A model generated the notes under the pieces. It saw only the letters and a list, made by a program, of their open reading frames with translations. It was not told the DNA's origin and ran no database searches. DNA of 16,334 bases from Nitrospinae bacterium RIFCSPLOWO2_12_FULL_45_22 (lineage in GTDB: Bacteria; 2-12-FULL-45-22), in contig MHDQ01000025.1 of NCBI GenBank assembly GCA_001803565.1, positions 1-16,334 of the forward strand. The letters are read 5' to 3'. The position numbers and the translations under genes were made by a program. Positions within the stretch are counted from its first letter, which is position 1. Every line of letters starts with the position of its first letter. Below are positions 1-6,562 of the stretch, piece by piece.

Positions 1-167
1 CAAGCAACGGTGCCACCCCGCATAAAGGTCTCATAGGTAGGAAACCAGGTTACATTTTTAAAGTGGTTCAGGCCGGCTTTAGCTAAAAGTTGTCCAATAG
101 TCAATACCCCCTGCCCGCCAAAACCGGCAATTACTAATTCAATCCTTGGAACTTTCTCATTACTCAT
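1..167 (-). CDS. 2-oxoacid:ferredoxin oxidoreductase, gamma subunit (5' part, runs off window)
   Basis: This is the N-terminal 55 residues of a gamma-type subunit of a 2-oxoacid (2-oxoglutarate or branched-chain) ferredoxin oxidoreductase, cut by the window edge. The reading frame on the minus strand begins with ATG at 167, preceded by an AGGAGG-type ribosome site at about 172-177. Residues 15-21 read GFGGQGV, the glycine-rich signature of the gamma domain. Further on, FPTYETFMRGGTVA matches the conserved segment that in this family reads like 'SYGxExRGG'. In the known complexes the gamma subunit works with alpha and beta (TPP-binding) subunits and a ferredoxin-like delta subunit to oxidatively decarboxylate 2-oxoacids to acyl-CoA with reduction of ferredoxin. 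It follows the ferredoxin gene by 24 bases on the same strand, so the two are surely cotranscribed. The substrate cannot be told from this fragment. Confidence 0.85.
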   Translation of the reverse strand, partial: MSNEKVPRIELVIAGFGGQGVLTIGQLLAKAGLNHFKNVTWFPTYETFMRGGTVA

Positions 168-191
168 ATCTGCCTCCTGTTTTATTTCCCA

Positions 192-407
192 TTATTTCTC
201 AGCTAACTTATAAATCTCTATAGCGAAGTCTGGACAGAGCTTAGCGCACGAAAGACAGCCTATACAGCATTCAGGGTCCTTAATAAAAGGGTACCTATAG
301 CCTTTTGAATTAAACTGCTCGCCTATGTCTAAGCATTCCTTGGGACAAAACGTCACACAATAACCACAGCCTTTACAATACTCGGTATTGATCACTACCT
401 CAAACAT
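192..407 (-). CDS. 4Fe-4S dicluster ferredoxin, delta subunit of 2-oxoacid oxidoreductase
   Basis: A 71-residue ferredoxin with two CxxCxxCxxxCP clusters: C11, C14, C17, C21 and C48, C51, C54, C58, plus an extra cysteine at 47. Each set should bind one [4Fe-4S] cluster. A 26-residue linker separates the two clusters, as is common in delta subunits of 2-oxoacid:ferredoxin oxidoreductases (KorD/VorD-like). The gene is first in its operon and lies directly ahead of the gamma-subunit gene, which supports this role: it passes electrons from the TPP/FeS core to free ferredoxin. The ATG at 405-407 follows an AAGGAGGG ribosome site by about nine bases. A sigma70-like promoter lies about 65-95 bases upstream. 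It could also be called a general bacterial ferredoxin; the neighbour makes the subunit assignment likely. Confidence 0.88.
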   Translation of the reverse strand: MFEVVINTEYCKGCGYCVTFCPKECLDIGEQFNSKGYRYPFIKDPECCIGCLSCAKLCPDFAIEIYKLAEK

Positions 408-472
408 CTTCTTTGTCCCTCCTTAATTTAGCTATAATCTCAGTAGGTTAAGGGGAATAAACTAACTCTGTT

Positions 473-501
473 AATTTATCCTAAGCACATTTGGATGTCA
501 A
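473..501 (-). promoter_or_regulatory. Sigma70-type promoter of the oxidoreductase operon
   Basis: On the minus strand a perfect TTGACA (501-496) is followed by a 17-base spacer and TAAATT (478-473, four of six matches to TATAAT). The start of transcription would fall near 466, giving a leader of about 60 bases before the ferredoxin ATG. It is arranged back to back with the plus-strand promoter at 521-549. Confidence 0.6.
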
Positions 502-526
502 TTTAAAACCTCTATGTGAATTGACA
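496..526. promoter_or_regulatory. Inverted repeat joining two divergent -35 boxes
   Basis: TGTCAATT (496-503) and AATTGACA (519-526) form perfect 8-base inverted arms with a 15-base spacer. Each arm contains the -35 hexamer of one of the two divergent promoters. The symmetry may only reflect two consensus -35 boxes each followed by AT bases, or it may be an operator for a dimeric regulator that controls both operons together. Confidence 0.45.
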
Positions 527-549
527 AGCTATGGGGGTATCGCTAAAAT
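521..549 (+). promoter_or_regulatory. Sigma70-type promoter of the FAH-DUF362 operon
   Basis: TTGACA (521-526), a 17-base spacer, then TAAAAT (544-549, five of six matches to TATAAT). The predicted transcript starts near 556 and has a leader of about 150 bases, which contains the palindromic element at 588-667. This is the best sigma70-like match I found in the window. Confidence 0.65.
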
Positions 550-587
550 AGAGTAATTGTTTAGCCAACTAAATCTTTAAAAAAATG

Positions 588-667
588 TAGCCACAAAAAA
601 GGCGCAAGAACGCAAAAACAAGATTAACCAGAAATCCTCTTGTACTCTCTGTGCATTTTTTGGGCTA
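588..667. repeat. Imperfect palindromic intergenic element (copy 1)
   Basis: The left arm at 588-609 begins TAGCCACAAAAAAGGC. The right arm at 646-667, read on the other strand, begins TAGCCCAAAAAATGC. They align over about 22 bases with one gap and a few mismatches. The arms resemble those of the other CAGAG/CGCAAAG-type palindromes in this window. A possible ATG at 640 lies inside the right arm, which argues against it as the start of the following gene. Confidence 0.6.
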
Positions 668-705
668 AACTGTTACCAATAATCTCATTGCCCGGGGAGA
701 GAGAT

Positions 706-1623
706 ATGAGGCTATTGAGTTTTGGCCCTCCAGGTAGAGAGAGGGCCGGGCTGTTAGCAGGCGAAGATATTATTGATCTGAGGGCAGCTTCTCATAACCT
801 TTTTGCTGAACCGCTGCCAGCCGATTTAAGGGATATCCTGGCCCTACCGGATTGGTTTGAAAAGCTCCGGCATGTTTTTGCCTCGGTTTCTTTTTTATCC
901 CGAGAGGTCTTTTATGCCCAAAACGCTACCCGGATTGGAGCTCCCATACCCAACCCATCCAAGATTATTGCCCTCGGGGCTAATTATAAAGAGCACCTGG
1001 AAGAGACAAAGATGGATATAGAAACCCCTAAAACCCCTATCCTTTTCTCTAAGGCCCCTAGTAGTGTTAATGGCCCTTATGACGATATCCTCTATCCACC
1101 AGAAACCAGGGCCCTGGATTATGAGGTAGAGCTGGCAATAGTTATCGGCCGGCAGGGGAAAAGAATCAAGCCAGGAGAGGCTTATGAGTATATATCTGGT
1201 TATACCATCCTTAATGATATCTCTGCCCGCGATATCCAGATGGGCGGGCAAAAGGGGTTGGGGGATCAATGGTTCCGGGGAAAGAGCCTGGATACCTTTG
1301 CCCCTATGGGGCCCTGGATAGTGACGAAAGATGAGTTGCCAGAGCCGCATAATCTGAGGATAAGTTTAAAACTGAATGGTGAAATAAGGCAGGATAGTAA
1401 TACTGGCAAGCTTATCTTCAAGATACCAGAGATTGTAGCCTTTGTCTCCAGTGGAATAACCTTATTTCCCGGTGATATTATATCTACGGGAACACCTTCA
1501 GGTGTGGGGATGTTTTCCAACCCACCTCAGCTCCTTCAACCCTCGGATGTTATTAAGTCAGAGATAGAAGGGATTGGGTTTTTAGAAAATAAAATAGTCT
1601 CAGAGCAATCAAGGGAAGGGTGA
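706..1623 (+). CDS. Fumarylacetoacetate hydrolase family protein
   Basis: A 305-residue protein of the FAH superfamily, which cleaves or isomerises C-C bonds in beta-keto acids and acylpyruvates using Mg2+ or Mn2+. The N-terminal 70 residues match the short FAH N-domain (MRLLSFGPPGRERAGLL) and the catalytic FAH domain runs from about 84 to 295. Visible landmarks are ANYKEH (92-97), the metal ligands in DYEVELA (E140, E142), NDISARD (D171) and GDIISTGTPSGVG near the C terminus. I chose ATG 706 because a GGGGAGAG ribosome site sits just upstream; the longer frame from 640 starts inside a repeat arm. It overlaps the next gene by one base. Family members include acylpyruvases, 2-hydroxyhepta-diene-dioate isomerases and diketo-deoxy-sugar-acid hydrolases. 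The sequence does not decide between these, and the neighbours give no pathway. Confidence 0.88.
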   Translation: MRLLSFGPPGRERAGLLAGEDIIDLRAASHNLFAEPLPADLRDILALPDWFEKLRHVFASVSFLSREVFYAQNATRIGAPIPNPSKIIALGANYKEHLEETKMDIETPKTPILFSKAPSSVNGPYDDILYPPETRALDYEVELAIVIGRQGKRIKPGEAYEYISGYTILNDISARDIQMGGQKGLGDQWFRGKSLDTFAPMGPWIVTKDELPEPHNLRISLKLNGEIRQDSNTGKLIFKIPEIVAFVSSGITLFPGDIISTGTPSGVGMFSNPPQLLQPSDVIKSEIEGIGFLENKIVSEQSREG

Positions 1624-2753
1624 TGGTGAAAGAGGGATTTTCAGAGGAGAGAACTACGGCCAAAGTCAGCATACATAAGGCAGACTATCAGGTTATAGCC
1701 GACGTTATTCCTGAAGTCTTTGCGGAATTCCCTTTACCCTGGCAGGGCAAGCGGATACTGATAAAACCCAATATGTTGGGCCCTTTCCCGGTAAATAAGG
1801 GGGTTACTACCCATCCCGCACTGATAAAGTCGGTTGTTGAATATTTGCAATCCCAGAACCCAGCCGAAATAATAGTAGGAGACAACCCAGGCGCTATGGG
1901 TTATGGTGAGAATGAAAGATGTGCCCATCAGACTGGTATCCTGGAAGGGGCTCAAGGGTATTATCGCAACCTATCCAAGAATACTATAAAAAGAGAGGTA
2001 AAATCCACTTTTGTCAAGAGCCTGGTTATCTCCCGGGAGGTCTTAGAGAGTGACATAGTGATCAATCTTCCCAAATTTAAAACCCATCTCCAGACCCGTA
2101 TTACCGGGGCAGTAAAAAATATGTACGGCATCCTGGTGGGAGGGGAAAAGGCCCGACTCCATACCATAGCTACTGATCCAGAAGACTTTTCCAGGGCAGT
2201 AGTAGAAGTCTATAGAATACGGGTACCGGAATTGACCATTATGGATGCCGTGGTCGGGATGGAGGGGAACGGTCCTTCCAATGGTCACTTGCGAAATATA
2301 AACAGGATATTGGCTTCTAACAATGGTGTTGCCCTGGATGCTGTAATGGCTTATATGATGGGTGTAGCCCCACAGGAGATCAAGTATTTACAGATTGCCC
2401 AGACAGAAGGGCTGGGAGAAATAGACCTAGATAAAATAGAGATAAAGGGACCTTTAGAACAGATAAAGGGCTTTAAAATGCCCATAAGTTTTGGCAGCCG
2501 GGGCTTGTTAGGCACTATGATTAACAAATATTTCTATTCCTCTCTGGCCAAACCCCATCTTAAGGTTAAAGAGAAGCAATGTGAGCTCTGCCAGGTCTGT
2601 TTGCAGAGTTGTCCAGTAGGGGCACTAGAGCTGAAAAAATATCCTTCCGTCCGCAGGGATTTATGCATCTCGTGTTATTGCTGTTATGAGTTATGTCCCC
2701 AATCTGCTATTGACTTTACTGGATGGCAAAAGTTCATTAACCTGATATCGTAG
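1623..2753 (+). CDS. DUF362 domain protein with C-terminal 4Fe-4S dicluster ferredoxin domain
   Basis: About 376 residues. The first 300 are a DUF362 domain: KRILIKPNMLGP near residue 45, GDNPGAMGYG near 85, NLPKFKTH and GAVKNMYGI near 150-165, all typical of this family. The C terminus is a ferredoxin-like module with clusters C320, C323, C326, C330 and C348, C351, C354, C358 (extra C353), followed by a short hydrophobic tail. No signal peptide is seen, so it should be cytoplasmic. The biochemical role of DUF362 proteins is not well established; the iron-sulfur module suggests electron transfer. The start is in doubt among GTG 1620, ATG 1623 and GTG 1626. ATG 1623 lies six bases after AAGGGA and overlaps the FAH stop codon (TGATG), so translation is probably coupled to the FAH gene. 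Confidence 0.88.
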   Translation: MVKEGFSEERTTAKVSIHKADYQVIADVIPEVFAEFPLPWQGKRILIKPNMLGPFPVNKGVTTHPALIKSVVEYLQSQNPAEIIVGDNPGAMGYGENERCAHQTGILEGAQGYYRNLSKNTIKREVKSTFVKSLVISREVLESDIVINLPKFKTHLQTRITGAVKNMYGILVGGEKARLHTIATDPEDFSRAVVEVYRIRVPELTIMDAVVGMEGNGPSNGHLRNINRILASNNGVALDAVMAYMMGVAPQEIKYLQIAQTEGLGEIDLDKIEIKGPLEQIKGFKMPISFGSRGLLGTMINKYFYSSLAKPHLKVKEKQCELCQVCLQSCPVGALELKKYPSVRRDLCISCYCCYELCPQSAIDFTGWQKFINLIS

Positions 2754-2844
2754 GGATTAAGGAAGATTTGTCTAAAGTTATAAGCTAAAGAGGCGATAAA
2801 TATAAGTAAGTGCTAAGTCGTAAATGCTTACCAGATAGCCGGAT

Positions 2845-3750
2845 ATGAACGGTGGGAGGAAGGGAATATTTATTTGTCTTGCCACGGCAACAATTTTGTC
2901 TTGTGCTGGGCCGAAAAAGGGTATAAAATATGAACCAGCAGAGAGCCTGGTGGAAATCCTTAGTGAATTTCAGAGGCAAATAACCTATGACTCTTACAGA
3001 TTCCCTACCCCTAAAGATTTAGCGGGGAGGAATATTTTTAAGGCTACTCTGGTCAAGCTGAATAACTATGAAAAGCTTTACCCTGGAAGATTCAAGCAAA
3101 TAATTGCCTTTAACAAAGCTAAATCCTGGGAAAGACTCCAGGACTACCGGCGGGCTATCAAGTACTATAAAGACGCAGAGCAGTATATGCCGCTTAAAAA
3201 AACAGCCCGGCAAAATATCCAAATATGTCAGGAATTTAATAATTTAAAAAAGCAATATGAAAAATTTCCAGGTAAGGAGCCAGAAGCGGTGTTAGCAAGA
3301 TTGGATAAAATGATAGATTCGTGGGAACCCCTTATTCGTAAATATATGGGCACACCCTATGAACCTCTGGCCAGAGAAGAACGGGAGCAACTAGAGTTTG
3401 CCCGGGTATTATTTCTTGAAAAAAACTGGTTCCACCGGTCAAAAGGCAAATTGCTTATACATAACAGTTATCGCTCTTTAATAAAGAAACATATAGAGAG
3501 TAAGAACATAAATCGCTATTTTATAAAATTTGGCGATTTCTATGCCCGTTTAGCCCATGAATATGCAGAAGAGTATGACCCCGAGAGTATTCATTTTAAC
3601 AGCAAAGATTTTGAAAGACTGGCTAATTATGCCTCAGAGTTGTATGAGGTGCCAGCTTCTAAAGACGGGATAGCAGAAAAAGTAGAGGCAAAAGGCAAAT
3701 TGGATGCCCTGAGTTCTTATATGAACTATGTTAAAGAACTGAATCAATAA
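2845..3750 (+). CDS. Putative lipoprotein with TPR-like helical repeats, unknown function
   Basis: A 301-residue protein with a lipoprotein-type signal: basic n-region (NGGRK), hydrophobic stretch and lipobox ILSC, with C20 as the predicted lipidated residue (next residues A-G). The mature part is charged and helical. Around residues 90-120, KAKSWERLQDYRRAIKYY and the following segment look like a TPR helix pair, and the rest is lysine- and tyrosine-rich helix. ATG 2845 has only a weak ribosome site upstream; a GGGAGGAAGGG stretch lies just inside the gene. I do not recognise a named family. The next gene also encodes an exported TPR-like protein and follows by 116 bases, so the two may act together in the cell envelope, for instance in assembly or transport. 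That link is inference from position only. Confidence 0.7.
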   Translation: MNGGRKGIFICLATATILSCAGPKKGIKYEPAESLVEILSEFQRQITYDSYRFPTPKDLAGRNIFKATLVKLNNYEKLYPGRFKQIIAFNKAKSWERLQDYRRAIKYYKDAEQYMPLKKTARQNIQICQEFNNLKKQYEKFPGKEPEAVLARLDKMIDSWEPLIRKYMGTPYEPLAREEREQLEFARVLFLEKNWFHRSKGKLLIHNSYRSLIKKHIESKNINRYFIKFGDFYARLAHEYAEEYDPESIHFNSKDFERLANYASELYEVPASKDGIAEKVEAKGKLDALSSYMNYVKELNQ

Positions 3751-3762
3751 CCGAAATTATGC

Positions 3763-3839
3763 ACCGCAAAAGCACAAAGTTCAGTAAGCAGTTAACTCCT
3801 CACGGCTCACTGCTTACTCCCCTCACTGTTCTTTGCGGT
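3763..3839. repeat. Nested palindromic intergenic element (copy 2)
   Basis: Outer arms ACCGCAAAAG (3763-3772) and CTTTGCGGT (3831-3839) enclose a perfect 10-base inner inverted repeat, AGTAAGCAGT (3783-3792) with ACTGCTTACT (3809-3818), loop 16 bases. It lies between the lipoprotein stop and the ribosome site of the next gene. An ATG at 3759 begins just before the left arm and would translate the element, so it is unlikely to be the true start of that gene. Confidence 0.7.
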
Positions 3840-3866
3840 TATGATATAAACAGAAGGGAGGATCAA

Positions 3867-5930
3867 ATGCGGAAGTGGTCCTTTTTGCTGTTTGATCTCA
3901 TATTAATCTTATTAACTCTTCTGTTGCCCAATCTGTTGTGGTCTTTCTCGGGAAAAGACCTTGTTCAGAATAATAGCGCAATCAAGCCCTGCCCCCTTTC
4001 GGACGAAGAAGAGACTCTTTTGGCCTTAACCCTGGGCATCATCAATACCACTAATCAGATAGGATTTGAAGAGGCCAGGAAGCTTCTACGCGAAGACGAG
4101 GCTATTAAATTCGGCAAGCTATTTAATTTTTTCTTCTCCAGACTCAATTTTTGGAATGAATTAGACATTGAAGATATTGCCCTATTTCAGATAGGGCCCG
4201 CCTTCACCGCAAGCAAGAAAACCGTTGACCTGATAAGAGATTCCCAGGACTTGATCTCTGAATGGAGAGATATATCAACCCGGGAGAGGAAGGCCTTAGT
4301 CAAATATGAAACCTTCTTACGGAAATATCCGCACAGCAAATATGCCCCTGCGGTACAAAGGAAATTGCAAAAGTTAAAAGCTAAGAAGAGCCGCCATGAT
4401 TATCTTCTGGAGATGAAGCTGGCGAAGCAGGCCCTTAAGGCTGAGGATTTACCTCTGGCAAAGAGACACTATCAAACGGCCCTGAGACTATCACCTGCCA
4501 CCCATAAAGAAGTCTTAAAGGCCCTGTATAAGCTAGCAGAATTAGAAAGGGCCGATCGGGATAGAAAAAGAACCTTTGACCTGGTGAAGCCAGGGGGTGA
4601 AATATTTCTAAACCCAGGAGAAAAAGAGAACTATGAAGAACTCCTGGTCTCCCTCTCTCAACATGACACTGATACTCTCCTCGCGGCCAGCAATGAATTT
4701 GTTCAAAGACATAAAAGCAGCCCCTTAAAGGATGAGGCGGAGGTTTCTGTCGCACTGGCTTATGAGTTTAAGGACGATTTGTCACAAGCCAAGAAGGTCT
4801 TTAAGCAGGTAGGGAGAAAATATCCTGAGAGCAATATGGGGAGATATGCCCGACGCATCGCTGCTAACCCCCATTACGACTTATATGCCTCGGTAAAAAA
4901 AACCGTAAAAAACCGCCAAAAAGAAGCGATCAAATATGTCCTCTTAGGAGAAAATTCCAACCTGGCCTGGTTTCAAGAGGGAGTGACCGGATGGACAAAA
5001 CAGGCATACCATCTTAAAGAAAATCAGAAGCAAATCTCTTCGCCTAACCGGCTGATAAGTCGTGCCTTTGAGGTATTTGTACAGAAGAAAGTCCCTACCA
5101 ATCAAACTACTATCACTTTAGGAGAAGAGTATTTGAAAAAATATCCCCGTTCCAAACGGACGCCGGAGGTACGGAAAATAGTTGCCCGGGCTTATGAGGA
5201 GGAGAAACTTTATAATTCGGCCTTATTCCACTATAATTTGATTGGCAACGTACCAGGCAACAAGCTGAAAGAGTTAGAAGATAAAGCCGCTATAGACCTT
5301 CTACAGGGGGTTACACCGGATAAAAAAAACCTCTATTATGCTAATATCCTGGAATTATATCCCCACAGTGATGCGGCTCATCTCATCAGAAAATATACTA
5401 ATAATAAGGGTGCTGGTGGTGTTATCGGGCCAAAAGAAAAAACTGGCGGGATTAGTTTTGAGATTTCATCAGGCAGTTCCCCAATAATGCCCCTATTAGG
5501 AAGTAATTCCTGGCTGCTAAAAGCTAGAGATAATAGCTCTCTACCTGTTTCCCATCCATTATTAGGATTGAGCATGAACTTCGGGCGCAATTCTACTACC
5601 TCACCTGAGCAAGCGAATAGTCCTCAATTATTCGGACTTCCTTTGCACCTGAAAAAAGAATGGGTTAAAGAGGATGAATATTCTATGGGATACCAGTTGT
5701 GGGATGAAAAGCAGTTTGCTACTGGTAAACTCTCTTTAGAGCAGTGGGATGCGGTCGCCCAAATGGGGGTAAATAAAAAGGGCCCCAACACCCAGGTTCA
5801 TCTCCCGATACCCGTAATAAAAAATTTCATCCCCCTGGCCTTAAGAGTGCGTGCAAAGTTAGGAAGGGTGCAGTTCTTACCTGTCATGGAAGATATTGAA
5901 CTTGACGATGCCGCTTTATATCAGGATTAA
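3867..5930 (+). CDS. Exported TPR-like repeat protein, unknown function
   Basis: A 687-residue protein starting at ATG 3867, seven bases after AGAAGGGAGG. The first 25 or so residues form a signal peptide or N-terminal anchor (MRKWSFLLFDLILILLTLLL...). The mature protein is mostly helical with several BamD/YbgF-like tetratricopeptide units recognisable by the '..KYPxSK..P.V' pattern: KYPHSKYAPAVQRKL near 153, HKSSPLKDEAEVSVALAYEF near 280, RKYPESNMGRYARR near 317 and KKYPRSKRTPEVRKIVARAY near 427. The last 150 residues lose this pattern, are rich in glycine, serine and proline and then become more beta-like; I recognise no domain there. It is probably periplasmic or attached to the inner face of the outer membrane as a scaffold. 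It pairs with the upstream lipoprotein. Start codons further upstream fall in a repeat and have no ribosome site. Confidence 0.78.
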   Translation: MRKWSFLLFDLILILLTLLLPNLLWSFSGKDLVQNNSAIKPCPLSDEEETLLALTLGIINTTNQIGFEEARKLLREDEAIKFGKLFNFFFSRLNFWNELDIEDIALFQIGPAFTASKKTVDLIRDSQDLISEWRDISTRERKALVKYETFLRKYPHSKYAPAVQRKLQKLKAKKSRHDYLLEMKLAKQALKAEDLPLAKRHYQTALRLSPATHKEVLKALYKLAELERADRDRKRTFDLVKPGGEIFLNPGEKENYEELLVSLSQHDTDTLLAASNEFVQRHKSSPLKDEAEVSVALAYEFKDDLSQAKKVFKQVGRKYPESNMGRYARRIAANPHYDLYASVKKTVKNRQKEAIKYVLLGENSNLAWFQEGVTGWTKQAYHLKENQKQISSPNRLISRAFEVFVQKKVPTNQTTITLGEEYLKKYPRSKRTPEVRKIVARAYEEEKLYNSALFHYNLIGNVPGNKLKELEDKAAIDLLQGVTPDKKNLYYANILELYPHSDAAHLIRKYTNNKGAGGVIGPKEKTGGISFEISSGSSPIMPLLGSNSWLLKARDNSSLPVSHPLLGLSMNFGRNSTTSPEQANSPQLFGLPLHLKKEWVKEDEYSMGYQLWDEKQFATGKLSLEQWDAVAQMGVNKKGPNTQVHLPIPVIKNFIPLALRVRAKLGRVQFLPVMEDIELDDAALYQD

Positions 5931-6033
5931 TGTCTGAACTTAGCCGGAAAATCTCCCTTCTTTCAAACATCCTTATTCCTCCCCATTTATCTTGATAGTA
6001 TAGGAATTTTCATTTTAATAATGCGGTTTTGTG

Positions 6034-6065
6034 GTAGTCGCAGGCTTTAGCCTGCGCTAATTTAA
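6034..6065. repeat. 32-base hairpin repeat, copy A
   Basis: CGCAGGC (6039-6045), loop TTTA, GCCTGCG (6050-6056): a perfect 7-bp GC-rich stem with a 4-base loop, flanked by GTAGT and CTAATTTAA. The whole 32 bases occur again unchanged at 11306-11337. It is a REP-like extragenic palindrome. No U-run follows it, so it is not a typical terminator. Confidence 0.85.
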
Positions 6066-6124
6066 CTTTGTCAGATTAAAGTATCTAGGTTCAGATATAA
6101 CCGCAAAGGACGCGAAGAATGACC

Positions 6125-6353
6125 AGGGAAAATGTTCCGGTTTTTGGCATCCTTCAAAAGTAGTTACCAGTTTGAGAAAAGGAAAATAGTTTTTTAACCC
6201 TTCACCGCAGAGAGCGCAGAGCCCGCGGAGAGGCCAGAGAGTTCTTTTCTATGTGATCTCTGCGTGCTTTGCGGTAAATTAGTAAAATAATCTTATCGAC
6301 TAAAAGTGTTAACTACTTTTTGGGCGAAATGAAGGATGCCCGGTTTTTCCCTA
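6125..6353. repeat. Nested palindromic element (copy 3)
   Basis: The outer arms pair AGGGAAAA, CCGG, GGCATCCTTC and AAAAGTAGTTA (6125-6167) with their complements in 6308-6353, in the same nested order and with small unpaired interruptions. Inside is an 18-base pair of arms, ACCGCAGAGAGCGCAGAG (6204-6221) against 6258-6275, matching at 15 of 18 positions. The inner pair is the same motif as in copies 2 and 7. The outer pair is different and suggests one element placed within another. Confidence 0.75.
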
Positions 6354-6370
6354 AAACTTTTCAAACGGTT

Positions 6371-6508
6371 AGCCACAGAGTCACGGAGGACACAAAGTAG
6401 CAGCAGGGCCTTGCCCTGCCATAAGGGTAAAAGTTTTAAGTAGGGCGTTGCATGCAACGTCCTTACTCGCCACCTACCCTTCCTCTGGGTCCTCTGGGCC
6501 TCGGTGGC
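6371..6508. repeat. Palindromic element with hairpins in its loop (copy 4)
   Basis: Outer arms of about 26 bases (6372-6397 beginning GCCACAGAGTCACGGAGG, and 6483-6508) match at about 20 of 26 positions. The 85-base loop holds two perfect hairpins: GCAGGGC-CTT-GCCCTGC (6403-6419), and the 14-base palindrome CGTTGCATGCAACG (6446-6459), which extends outwards by about seven more pairs, two of them G-T type. It ends about 55 bases before the phosphodiesterase start codon. Confidence 0.78.
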
Positions 6509-6562
6509 AATATTAATAGTTAATGTAACAATGTCAAACTAGCAGGATGATGGTCGCTGAGC

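Larger units (their letters stand above)
5931..6562. other. 632-base intergenic region packed with palindromic repeats
   Basis: No plausible coding frame is seen. The region holds, in order: the 32-base hairpin repeat (6034-6065), a half-arm ACCGCAAAGGACGCGAAG (6100-6117) whose partner arm I cannot find, a nested palindrome (6125-6353), and a second palindrome (6371-6508) carrying two further hairpins in its loop. I found no convincing promoter or rho-independent terminator. The start of the following gene is preceded by AATGTAAC (6522-6529), which is only a single half-site-like match to the PHO boxes elsewhere. Confidence 0.75.

Noticed and set aside
640-705. N-terminal extension of the FAH-family protein from ATG 640
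   Set aside because: The ATG lies in the palindromic element, has no ribosome site, and the extra 22 residues do not belong to the FAH fold; ATG 706 has a good ribosome site.
3759-3866. 36-residue N-terminal extension of the large exported protein
   Set aside because: It would translate palindromic element 2 and hide the signal peptide; ATG 3867 has AGAAGGGAGG upstream.
4435-4755. 106-codon minus-strand frame opposite the TPR-like gene
   Set aside because: Overlaps a longer, better-supported gene; the translation is low in complexity and has no motif.
6034-6070. Rho-independent terminator at the CGCAGGC hairpin
   Set aside because: The stem is GC-rich but no run of T follows (CTAATTTAAC), and an identical copy lies upstream of pstS within a probable operon.
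6512-6540. Possible PHO box ahead of the glycerophosphodiester phosphodiesterase
   Set aside because: Only one TGTAAC unit is present; the positions 11 bases either side do not match and no -10 follows at the right distance.
5931-6562. CRISPR array or tRNA in the long repeat-rich gap
   Set aside because: The repeats are inverted and of mixed length, not direct repeats with uniform spacers, and no cloverleaf or TTCRA arm is seen.
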